This document shows, in pieces, positions 33,743 through 42,300 of a stretch of DNA of 64,000 nucleotides (position 1 is its first letter; each line of letters begins with the position of its first letter). Source of the DNA: Ruminococcus sp. (GTDB taxonomy: Bacteria; Bacillota; Clostridia; Oscillospirales; Acutalibacteraceae); assembly GCA_003521625.1 (NCBI GenBank), contig DPHV01000031.1:1-64000 (forward strand), written 5' to 3'. The translations under genes were made by a program, and so were the position numbers. The notes beneath the pieces are model-generated. The model searched no databases. It was not told the origin of the DNA and saw only the letters and a list, made by a program, of their open reading frames with translations.

Positions 33743-33771
33743 TTGACAGAAACCGAAAAAACGTGTAAAAT
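33743..33771 (+). promoter_or_regulatory. promoter of the small HTH-like gene
   Basis: TTGACA (33743-33748), 17-base spacer, TAAAAT (33766-33771). AACGTGTAA recurs at 33760-33768 overlapping this -10, making it a candidate shared operator. Confidence 0.8.
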
Positions 33772-33809
33772 AAAAGACAAATAAACGAAAAATCGGACGG
33801 TGGAGTACT

Positions 33810-34019
33810 TTGATATGTGTTTTTCCGATAATAAATTCGGCATTAGATGAAGGCTTAATTACAGTGGAAACTATTGCAGATATGTTAGAAGAAAGTGAAA
33901 GTAAAGTCGCAAATAAACTGTGCGGTAATGATAAGTTCGATATAAATGAAGCAATGACTATTAACATAAACCTGTTTCCTGATGTTCCTTTTAAAGAACT
34001 ATTTTCAAAAAAAGGATAA
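33810..34019 (+). CDS. small Cro-like HTH protein
   Basis: A 69-aa protein with a TTG start after GGTGGAG. Residues about 10-58 (LDEGLITVETIADMLEESE then SKVANKLCGNDKFDINEAMTI) fit a phage-type XRE fold with a final short helix PFKELF. Divergent XRE pairs often form a bistable switch. It lies 137 bases upstream of the protease-FHA gene, with repeats in between; whether it belongs to that locus is not clear. Confidence 0.65.
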   Translation: MICVFPIINSALDEGLITVETIADMLEESESKVANKLCGNDKFDINEAMTININLFPDVPFKELFSKKG

Positions 34020-34026
34020 TTTTAAG

Positions 34027-34092
34027 TCGTTTGTCAGGAAAATGTGTATTCTGTCAGTTTTTGTAACAATTCGGTTTGTTTTCGTGTAGAAT
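34027..34092 (+). promoter_or_regulatory. LytTR-type direct repeats and -10 box before the protease-FHA gene
   Basis: TCGTTTGTCAG (34027-34037) and TATTCTGTCAG (34047-34057) are imperfect 11-bp repeats 20 bases apart. TAGAAT (34087-34092) is a possible -10; no good -35 is spaced 17 bases before it, as expected for an activated promoter. The first repeat differs by one base from TCGTTCGTCAG at 60450 in front of the WXG100 genes, and the distance from first repeat to -10 is 60 in both places. The GTTN(A/G)(T/G) core resembles LytTR binding sites. Confidence 0.6.
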
Positions 34093-34111
34093 TACAAGCG
34101 AAGTAATAAAT

Positions 34112-34127
34112 GTGAAGTCAACTTCAC
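34112..34127 (+). promoter_or_regulatory. short palindrome in the leader of the protease-FHA gene
   Basis: GTGAAGT and ACTTCAC flank a CA loop, flanked by A/T-rich arms (TAATAA, TTATT). It lies between the putative start site and the ribosome site, so it is either an mRNA hairpin or an operator. Confidence 0.5.
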
Positions 34128-34156
34128 TTATTATAAAAATTCAGGAGGAAAAGAAT

Positions 34157-35713
34157 ATGAATTCAAAAATCAGAAAAACAAGAATTTCAGGAATTCTCAG
34201 TCTGATGCTGGTATTGATGCTTGCATTCAGTATGATGTGTTCCGCAATAACACCGGTAGCTGCTGTTGAAGGCTCTGCAAACGAGAAGGTAACAGCAGTA
34301 AGCGATAGTCTTATGCAGATAAGAATGGTCTATAAAGATGAGAATCTGGGTAAGATTCCTCTGAAAGCAGGTACTTGCTTCCTTATCAATGAAAACACTG
34401 TTCTTACAAGTTCACACGTTGTGCATTTGGATAATGAATATGTGAATTACGTTAAGGAAAAGGTTGCTAACTTCAATAAAAATAACTTCTCTTATGAAGT
34501 TGTAGTATCGGATGACGTTACTATTCCTTCTACCATTAAGAAGGAAAGTCAGGTTAACGATTTCGCTATTGTAAGCCTTAATGAAACAATCGGTAATAAA
34601 ACACCGGCTGTTCTCGGCGACAGCGAAGCTGTAATTCCGACAACTTATGTATATGCTCTCGGCTTCCCCGGTGATGTTACAGATGTTCAGAGCAAAAGTA
34701 CATATACAAGCAAGGATACAACAATTACAACCGGTCAGGTTTCAAAGATTGGTGAGTTTGGCGGAATTGACAGCATCCAGCACAGTGCTACTCTTGGACC
34801 CGGCAATTCAGGCGGACCTCTTGTTGATGAGAACGGATATGTTCTCGGTATTAACAGAGGCGGCTTCGGCGGAACTGACAGTGATAAATATCTGTACGCC
34901 GTAAGAATCCAGCAGATTATGGATATTCTTGACGCACTTGTTATTCCTTATACAAAAGCAGATTCTGATCCTGCACCTATAGAAGAAACAACTGTTGAAG
35001 AAGCAACAACAGCTGTTCCCGCAGAAGTTACAACCGAAGCTACAGAGCCGACAACCCAAAAAACGGAAGAGCCTGCACCTATGGATACTACAAAGCTTAT
35101 CATAATCATTGCTATTGTAGTTCTTGTAATTATTCTTGCAGTAATTATAATCATGGTAGTTGTAGGAAACAAGAAAAAGTCAGCAAATAAAATTCAGACT
35201 CCTCCCAGAGGAAATACTGTAATGCCCGTTGCACCCCAGACACCTCAGGTGCCTTCCAACAGACCTTCACAGCCGCCTTATCCTCCCCAGTCTAACTTTA
35301 GTCCTATGCAGAATAATATGCAGGGTTCAGCTCCTACAATGCCGAGCAACGAGGGTGCAGGAGAAACAAGCGTTCTTAACGACGGTGCAGGTGAAACTAC
35401 TGTTCTCGGAAATCAGTCTGCAGGCTGCTTCCTCGTAAGAAAGAACAACGGTGAAAAGATTAACATCAATAAGCCCGAATTTGTTATCGGTAAGGAAAGA
35501 AGACGTGTTGATTACTGCATCAACGACAACAATTCAGTAAGCCGTGCTCACGCTAAGATAAGAGTTCGTGCAGGAAGATGCTACATCTCCGACCTCGGTT
35601 CAACAAACTGCACATTTGTAAACGGCTCAAAATTAAGCCCGAATCAGGAAGTTATCCTTTCTAAGGGCGATAAGATTAAGATTTCAGATGAAGAATTTGA
35701 ATTCTTAGGTTAA
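34157..35713 (+). CDS. membrane protein: extracellular trypsin-like protease, one membrane helix, cytoplasmic FHA domain
   Basis: The product is 518 aa from ATG 34157 (ribosome site CAGGAGG). A signal peptide (1-36) leads into a trypsin/HtrA-like serine protease (about 45-265) with catalytic H87 in TSSHVVH, D135 in NDFAIVSL and S218 in GPGNSGGPLV. A Thr/Glu-rich stalk (270-312), a membrane helix (314-336) and a Pro/Gln-rich linker follow. Two copies of GET(S/T)VL (402-407, 412-417) precede an FHA domain (about 440-510; FVIGKER, SVSRAHAKI, GSTNCTFVN). FHA domains bind phospho-Thr, and GETxVL is like kinase-target motifs seen next to FHA domains in other bacteria. The protease is thus outside and the phospho-reader inside. 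It is first in a co-directional row with a phosphatase and a kinase. No PDZ domain is seen. Confidence 0.9.
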   Translation: MNSKIRKTRISGILSLMLVLMLAFSMMCSAITPVAAVEGSANEKVTAVSDSLMQIRMVYKDENLGKIPLKAGTCFLINENTVLTSSHVVHLDNEYVNYVKEKVANFNKNNFSYEVVVSDDVTIPSTIKKESQVNDFAIVSLNETIGNKTPAVLGDSEAVIPTTYVYALGFPGDVTDVQSKSTYTSKDTTITTGQVSKIGEFGGIDSIQHSATLGPGNSGGPLVDENGYVLGINRGGFGGTDSDKYLYAVRIQQIMDILDALVIPYTKADSDPAPIEETTVEEATTAVPAEVTTEATEPTTQKTEEPAPMDTTKLIIIIAIVVLVIILAVIIIMVVVGNKKKSANKIQTPPRGNTVMPVAPQTPQVPSNRPSQPPYPPQSNFSPMQNNMQGSAPTMPSNEGAGETSVLNDGAGETTVLGNQSAGCFLVRKNNGEKININKPEFVIGKERRRVDYCINDNNSVSRAHAKIRVRAGRCYISDLGSTNCTFVNGSKLSPNQEVILSKGDKIKISDEEFEFLG

Positions 35714-35727
35714 TTCAGAGGATTATT

Positions 35728-36495
35728 ATGAACTTTTTAACAGCAGTACATACAGATGTCGGAATTAAGAAAAGTACAAATCAGGATTCCGCATTAGTTA
35801 TGGAGGCAACTTCAGACTACGGCAATGTTTTACTGGCTGTTATATGCGACGGAATGGGCGGCCTTGCAAAAGGTGAGGTCGCCAGTTCTGCTGTAATACA
35901 GTTGTTTAAAAAATGGTTTGAAGAGGATTTGCCATCCGTAATTACATCAAATGACCCTAAAACATTGATTTTCTCCACCTGGGAAAAAATTGTGTATTCA
36001 GCAAATATTAAAATATCTGAATATGGTCGTGCGCAGGGAATCAGTCTGGGAACTACTCTTGTTGCTGTTTTGTTTCTCGGAAATTCTTACTATATTGTCA
36101 ATATAGGTGATTCACGGGCATATTGCATTTCGGATAATCTGTATCAGCTTACAAAGGATCAGACCTTTGTTCAGCGTGAGATGGATATGGGCAGAATGAC
36201 ATATGAGGAGTCGCTCAATCATCCCCGAAGAAATGTTCTGCTTCAATGTATCGGCGCAAGCAATCTTGTAGAACCCGATTTTCACACAGGACAGTTTACT
36301 TCGGGACAGAGTTTTATGCTGTGTTCAGACGGCTTCAGACATGTAATCAGCGAAGCCGAGCTGTTCGAAAAGCTCAATCCGTATATGCTTAACAGCGAGC
36401 AGGCTATGTATGATAATCTTGTTTATCTTACAGAACTTAATAAATACAGACGTGAGCAGGATAATATATCCGCTATTTTGATCAAAACAGAGTGA
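35728..36495 (+). CDS. PP2C-family Ser/Thr protein phosphatase
   Basis: A 255-aa cytoplasmic phosphatase that would reverse the kinase action. Motifs: CDGMGGLAKGEVAS (D41, G42, metal site), GTTLVAVLF, NIGDSRAY, and the late DNISAILI Asp. It starts 14 bases after the protease-FHA gene and ends 10 bases before the kinase gene. The pairing of PP2C and kinase is usual for Hanks-type signalling in Firmicutes. Confidence 0.95.
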   Translation: MNFLTAVHTDVGIKKSTNQDSALVMEATSDYGNVLLAVICDGMGGLAKGEVASSAVIQLFKKWFEEDLPSVITSNDPKTLIFSTWEKIVYSANIKISEYGRAQGISLGTTLVAVLFLGNSYYIVNIGDSRAYCISDNLYQLTKDQTFVQREMDMGRMTYEESLNHPRRNVLLQCIGASNLVEPDFHTGQFTSGQSFMLCSDGFRHVISEAELFEKLNPYMLNSEQAMYDNLVYLTELNKYRREQDNISAILIKTE

Positions 36496-36505
36496 GAGTG
36501 GTAGA

Positions 36506-38227
36506 ATGCTTGAAATTGGCTCTATAGTTGATGGAAAATACAAAATATTAAATGTTGTCGGCAAAGGCGGAATGAGCGTTGTTTATCTTGCCATGAATGA
36601 AAGGGCAAATAAACAGTGGGCAATAAAGGAAGTAAGAAAAGACGGCGTTCAGAATTTTGAGGTTGTAAAGCAGAACCTTATTGTTGAAACCGAGCTTCTT
36701 AAAAAATTTAATCATCCTAATCTCCCGAGCATTATTGACGTAATCGACGGTGACGGTACATTCCTTATCGTTATGGATTATATCGAAGGTAATCCGTTGA
36801 GTAAGGCTTTGGAGACGAGCGGAGCGCAGGCGCAGGAGGACGTTATTGAATGGTCAAAACAGCTTTGTGATGTGCTGGGTTATCTTCATTCAAGAAAGCC
36901 TCCTATTATTTATCGAGATATGAAGCCCTCCAACGTAATGCTCAAGCCTGACGGAAGCGTAATGCTGATTGACTTCGGAACCGCAAGAGAATTCAAGTCA
37001 AACAGTGTAGCAGACACAACCTGCCTTGGTACACAGGGCTATGCCGCACCGGAGCAGTTCGGCGGTCAGGGACAGACTGACGCAAGAACGGATATATATT
37101 GCCTCGGTGCTACAATGTATCATCTTGTAACCGGACACAATCCGTGTACTCCGCCTTATGAGATGTATCCTATCAGACAATGGAATCCCTCATTGTCCTC
37201 CGGACTTGAGGAAATTATATTAAAATGTACGCAGAGAAATCCTGATGACAGATACCAGTCGTGTGCAGAGCTTCTCTATGCGCTTGATCATTATCAGGAT
37301 CTTGATATTGAGAATAAAAAGGTTCAGTCGTTTAAGTGGAAAATCTTCCTTTCGTCGCTGATTATGACGGTTGTAATGCTTTTCGGTACGATAGGCTTCA
37401 GCATTGCACGTTCATTAGAAACAGCGTCAACATATGAGTCGTATGTTAATCACGCCCAAAATGCACAAAGTGCGGAAGAATATATCAAAGCCATTAAAAC
37501 CGAGCCTGACAGAATAGAGGCTTACACAGGTTTGCTTGAGCTTTATATTAACGACAAGAATCTTTCAAAAAAAGAATATGACACTCTGGTCAAAGTTATG
37601 GACGAATATGAGGACGTAATCAGAAACAGTAATCCTGAAGTGTTTGCTGATGAGTTTGAATATCCGCTCGGCAAAAACCTGTTTTTTGCCTATAACAACG
37701 GCGTTGACCAAATCAGAGGAATAAATTCCTCTGCAAAATGGCTAAAAAATGTTGCAAAGAACAGCAGTAACGAAAAATACAGAACCCGAAGCGAGATTAT
37801 AAGTAAAATCGCTGGCTATTATTCAAAGGTAAAGGATATCGGCACATCTGGTCAACAGGTTGCAAGAGACGTAGACGGTGAGGAAAGCATTTCCGCAGGT
37901 GAATACTGGCAGGATCTTATGGCTATTGCCGAGCCCGACCTTGCAAAAACAGAAACCTCTGATATCGCACTTTGCGTTTATAAGTTTGTCGCAATTGAAC
38001 TTCAGAATAAAATGGATTGGTTCCTTGAAAGAGATGTAACCAAAGACGCTTTTCAAAATGCTCTGGATTTACTTGAACAGTATACAAATGATGTAAAAAC
38101 CTCTTCATCATATGATTCAAGAAATGACAACGACATAAACCAGATAATTCAGACAATAGAAAACACGAGAATGCTTCTCAACGGAAGCAGCGGTTCGTTA
38201 AATGATTTTTCAGAGGAAGGTGAATGA
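36506..38227 (+). CDS. Hanks-type Ser/Thr kinase with one membrane helix and an extracellular domain
   Basis: The 573-aa product has a kinase domain (about 8-265): glycine loop GKGGMSVV (19-26), K41 in WAIKEV, YRD (136-138) with MKPSNVML, DFG (156-158), and CLGTQGYAAPEQF as activation segment. A membrane helix follows (280-301), and an extracellular helical region (about 310-573) without PASTA repeats; part of it looks TPR-like. All catalytic residues are present, though Tyr replaces His in HRD. Kinase-TM-external helical domain is also the layout of EssB in type VII systems, where the kinase fold is dead. Its stop overlaps the next gene by 4 bases. Confidence 0.94.
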   Translation: MLEIGSIVDGKYKILNVVGKGGMSVVYLAMNERANKQWAIKEVRKDGVQNFEVVKQNLIVETELLKKFNHPNLPSIIDVIDGDGTFLIVMDYIEGNPLSKALETSGAQAQEDVIEWSKQLCDVLGYLHSRKPPIIYRDMKPSNVMLKPDGSVMLIDFGTAREFKSNSVADTTCLGTQGYAAPEQFGGQGQTDARTDIYCLGATMYHLVTGHNPCTPPYEMYPIRQWNPSLSSGLEEIILKCTQRNPDDRYQSCAELLYALDHYQDLDIENKKVQSFKWKIFLSSLIMTVVMLFGTIGFSIARSLETASTYESYVNHAQNAQSAEEYIKAIKTEPDRIEAYTGLLELYINDKNLSKKEYDTLVKVMDEYEDVIRNSNPEVFADEFEYPLGKNLFFAYNNGVDQIRGINSSAKWLKNVAKNSSNEKYRTRSEIISKIAGYYSKVKDIGTSGQQVARDVDGEESISAGEYWQDLMAIAEPDLAKTETSDIALCVYKFVAIELQNKMDWFLERDVTKDAFQNALDLLEQYTNDVKTSSSYDSRNDNDINQIIQTIENTRMLLNGSSGSLNDFSEEGE

Positions 38228-38826
38228 TTGTGGAAGCGAACGATTTAATAAATATCTTCCAGACCTGCTTTCAGGTTTGTCTTGCATTCACCGTTTTATT
38301 TTTTATCATTACAGTAATTTTGTTTTTCCTTTTTGATATTCGTGCAATCTTCAATATCAGAACAGGAAGAGCTAAAAATAAAACAATTAAGGAAATGCAG
38401 CAGGCAAATAGCAACACAGGCAGACTTCGTGTCGGCGGCAAAACTCTGACGTCCAAGCTTGAGAAAGCCAAAAAGGGAAAAAATGCTGTTGTTTCTCCAC
38501 CACCGCATAAGCAGCTTAATAATAATTACAATCAACCTTCGTATGATAATTCAGGCGCGCCTACAGATGTATTGCAGGATAACTCTTCCAATACAGAAGT
38601 TCTGAGGGAAGATTTTGCACAAACCGAGCTGCTTTCTCAGAACAATAGCGTTACTGTTGAAAATTATTCTTCGGGCGGAAATCCGACAACTCAGCTTTCT
38701 CAGACTGATACTGCCGGAACTTCAGTCAATACAGATAACAACAGTTCGGGTTTGAGTGCTGCGGATATTCATTTCTGTGTAATCAAAAATATCTGTATAA
38801 TTCATACGGACGAAGTAATTAACTGA
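38224..38826 (+). CDS. membrane protein with a cytoplasmic tail rich in possible phospho-Thr motifs
   Basis: A 200-aa protein of unknown function. One or two close membrane helices (about 12-38) are followed by a basic segment and a disordered Asn/Gln/Ser-rich tail. The tail repeats the pattern T-x-x-L: PTDVLQ, NTEVLR, QTELLS and TTQLSQ, spaced 11-30 residues apart. These resemble the GETTVL motifs in the protease-FHA protein and could be substrates of the kinase encoded directly upstream, read by the FHA proteins. It overlaps the kinase gene (ATGA), so the two are translated together. Confidence 0.75.
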   Translation: MIVEANDLINIFQTCFQVCLAFTVLFFIITVILFFLFDIRAIFNIRTGRAKNKTIKEMQQANSNTGRLRVGGKTLTSKLEKAKKGKNAVVSPPPHKQLNNNYNQPSYDNSGAPTDVLQDNSSNTEVLREDFAQTELLSQNNSVTVENYSSGGNPTTQLSQTDTAGTSVNTDNNSSGLSAADIHFCVIKNICIIHTDEVIN

Positions 38827-38831
38827 TAACA

Positions 38832-38859
38832 CTCAACAGCAGAATATTCTGCTGTTGAG
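38832..38859 (+). terminator. strong intercistronic hairpin, no T-run
   Basis: CTCAACAGCAGAA and TTCTGCTGTTGAG form a perfect 13-bp stem with a TA loop, 5 bases after the preceding stop. The absence of a T-run suggests RNA processing or partial termination rather than full termination. Confidence 0.6.
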
Positions 38860-38885
38860 AATTCTCATATTCGGAGTTGATAGGT

Positions 38886-39356
38886 TTGAAGAAAGATATA
38901 AAACTAATGAAAATGGTGATTGTACTGTTGTTTATATCATCGTTTTCATTGATATTATCGTTATTCGGCGATTATAACGGTAATGCATTCAATATCATAA
39001 TGGCTTATGCAGTCGGAGTACTGTTCTGGGGAGGTTTGATTGCCGGATATGCTCTCCTTGCAGTCATAAATTCACACAGGAAGAACTGCTTGGCAAATAA
39101 AACAGATAAATCAGCCGGCAGAGCAGGTATAATCAGTTTTTTTTCAGACAGAATTGCAGTAATTTTTGATTGTGCAATGCCCGTTTTATTGATTCCGGCT
39201 ATAGTGTTTATGTTTATTCCGTTTGATAATCCGGTATTGACAGTAATTGTATATTCGTTACTGGCTTTTTCAATACATATGCATTGCTTATTTAACGGAA
39301 TGAATTTTAAATATATAAAATCAATGAGAAAAAAGGAGAGTAGACTCAATGGATAA
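38886..39356 (+). CDS. four-helix membrane protein
   Basis: A 156-aa protein with four hydrophobic segments (about 9-26, 35-58, 92-112, 116-134) and short basic ends. No family recognised. The start is TTG 38886, 9 bases after GGAG; TTG 38877 is possible but overlaps the ribosome site. Its stop overlaps the start of the giant protein by 8 bases, implying coupled translation. It may assist membrane insertion of its neighbour or be a component of the secretion channel. Confidence 0.75.
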   Translation: MKKDIKLMKMVIVLLFISSFSLILSLFGDYNGNAFNIIMAYAVGVLFWGGLIAGYALLAVINSHRKNCLANKTDKSAGRAGIISFFSDRIAVIFDCAMPVLLIPAIVFMFIPFDNPVLTVIVYSLLAFSIHMHCLFNGMNFKYIKSMRKKESRLNG

Positions 39357-42300
39357 GATAAAATCTTCTGTTGCGGTAAAGGTTACGGCTCTTGTTCTTT
39401 CACTGCTTCTTGTTTTAAGCATTGTTCCCGTAAACGGACTTTCAAACAGCCTGAGAAACAGTGTTTCAGCAGCCGAAACCCCTTTGGCTAATCAGGCGAC
39501 TCCTGATGAAGTAACGGTATCGGAGCCTGATTTACCTGAACCGGAACGAAAAGCAATAACAAATATTACAGGTAGTCTTGTAATCAGCGGTTCGGCTGAT
39601 TGTGAATTAATAAGCACCAGAAACGACGGTAACAATGTTTCTCGTGATATTTTTTCCGGTCTTAAGGATATCAAATTCATATGCAGCGAAACGTTAAGCG
39701 ATGATATATCTGTAACTTTAAATACTAAAGTTCTCACGAACGATGATTCAAAGGACATTTATTATAAAATAGATGGTTCTGTTCTTAAAATAATATTCAA
39801 AAAAATAGCAGACGGAACATACCCGCTTACTATTAAAAATGGAAGTAAAGCATCCTACTATAACTTTTTTGTAGACAGTACTGCACCTACAGCAGAAATC
39901 AAGTATGATAAAACTGTTTCAAAAACTGCTATTAAAGTAACTGTTTTTCCAAATGATAATGCAGGTCATTCAGGTTATTCAGATGTTGATTATGATAAAA
40001 CTTCTGTTAAATTTGTGAATAGCGGAGAGACAAAATTAGTTCCACATAACCATAAAGAAGGCGATAACTTATTTACGTTTTCAGCTGAAAATTCAGGTCA
40101 GTATAATATTGAACTTTCAGATAAAGTTGGAAACAAAGCGGAAATAGCTATTCCCGATAAGTTCATCATAGACAAAACAGCTCCTACGGTTACTATTTCG
40201 CCTGACAATTCCGACGAATCATATAAAAACGGCACTTGGGCTAAGGATGATGTCAAGGTTGCATTTACTGTTGATGACGGAGAATACAGTTCCGGAGTTG
40301 ATGTGAAAAACATCAAGGTAACATCTGATGTAACAGAAAATGAATATACAGTTACGGAAAAAGCGGGAGTATATTATTTCACAGCTGATACATACGGAAA
40401 ATATACTATTAAAGCTACAGACAATGCAGGACTTACCGGTTCCGTAACAAGCAAAACGGTAAAAATAGATAAAACTGCAGCGTCAGATATTGAAGTGTGG
40501 TTTACTAAGGACAAAGGAATACTTAACTTCCTTACCTTTGGTATCTATGAAAGCAATGATGTAAAAGTATCCGTAAAGGCTTATTACGGCAACGATGAGT
40601 CTAAAATCAAAGACCTTAAGCTTTATAATAATGAAAGTGAAATTTCCGGTAGTTCCGGCTTAAAAGGCAGCGACAAGAATGGCAACTTCATTCAGAAAAG
40701 CTTTACGATAAGCAGCGAAGAAAAAAATAAAGCTTACAATCTGAGTTTTTACATTGAGGACGAGGCAGGAAACAAAACTGATGAATATATTCCGATAACA
40801 AATGATAAGGTTAAGGTTTATGTTCACGGCGTAAAAAAAGAGATAAACCGGAATCTTTTTGAAGTTGTATTTTCGGTATCTGTTCCCGAAATCGAAACAG
40901 TCGATGTGAAAGCTGACAATGTTGACAATGTTGTAGAATACGAAGGAAACAACATTTACTCCGGAGCAATTACATTCAAAAGTAAAGTTAAAGACGATTT
41001 ATCAGGTCTTAAGGATGTTAAGCTTTACTTCAATAAAGCAAGTGAAATTGAAACGGACAAAGACGGTAATATTACCAATCTTTCAAAGTTAACACTTGTT
41101 GAACCGGCTAATAAAATAGATATTTCAAAAACAGAAAAGACTAAAGCGATTGATGATGTAAGCTATACAACTTCAAGTAATTTAGCAACCGGAGAATATT
41201 CCTTTGTAATTGCAGCAACAAATAATAACGGCAAAACTTCAATCAAAAGTATATCTGTTCTTGTTGACCGTACTCAGCCTGAAATTACCAAGTTTGAGTA
41301 CAGCGCAAAAGATACCAACAATCTTAAGCTTGAAAACGGTGAACTTTATTGCGACAAGCCTGTTACCGTAAAGGTATATGCAGACGATTTAAATATCGGC
41401 GGTAAAAAGGTTGTTTCATCGGGACTTAGTGACATTAAGCTCTACAACGGTAATGAGGAAATTAAAGCAACAAGTGAATTTGATTCCGAAAACGGTTGTA
41501 AAACATTTGAATTACCATACGCAGATGCTCCTTATGATTTGTCAGCAAAAGCTATAGACAATTTAGGTAACGGCGGAGAAGAAAACGCACCCAAAACCAC
41601 AGCCAAGAGCCTTAAAAAGCTCACTATGAATGGCGAGATATTAGACATTGACGATAATTTTAAGGTTGTTGTAAACAACGATAAGTCAACAATTAAAAAC
41701 AGCGGTTTTGAATTCAGTAAGTTCAGCTATAGCGATAAAAACGCTGTTTACAGCGGCGACGGCACAGTATCAGCAACAATTACCGATAAGCTGTCGGGTA
41801 TCAGCAAGGTTACAGTTACAGTAAACGATGCGAACGTTGATGGTTTCTGTACTGTTACGGATGTTGAAAACGGCAAAAAGGTTGTTTTTGATACCAAGGA
41901 GTACAATTCAAACGGTATTCCCGACGGAACATACATTTTAAAAGTTACCGCTGAAAACAATTGCGGAATTAAAAATTCCTTTGACACTACCTTCTATATT
42001 GATAAGACTGCTCCGATACTAAAAAGTGTTGCATTTTCTTTCGAAGGCGGAAGTCAGCTTGATTACGGTATTTACAGTAACCAAAAAATCACTATGGTAG
42101 TTACTGTGGATAACGGCACAAACGGTTCGCCCCTTGAGTCGGTAACGGTTAAGGATAATGGTAATAAGTCTATAACAGAAACAGTTAATAATATTGGTTC
42201 TGGTATTTATAAATTTGAAATTAATGAAGAAAAACTAAATGTCGGACTGAAGGTTGTTGCTGTTGATGCCGCTGGCAATGAATCTAAAACACCAATTGCA

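Noticed and set aside
38877..38886. TTG 38877 as start of the four-helix membrane protein
   Set aside because: It overlaps the GGAG ribosome site; TTG 38886 has proper spacing.
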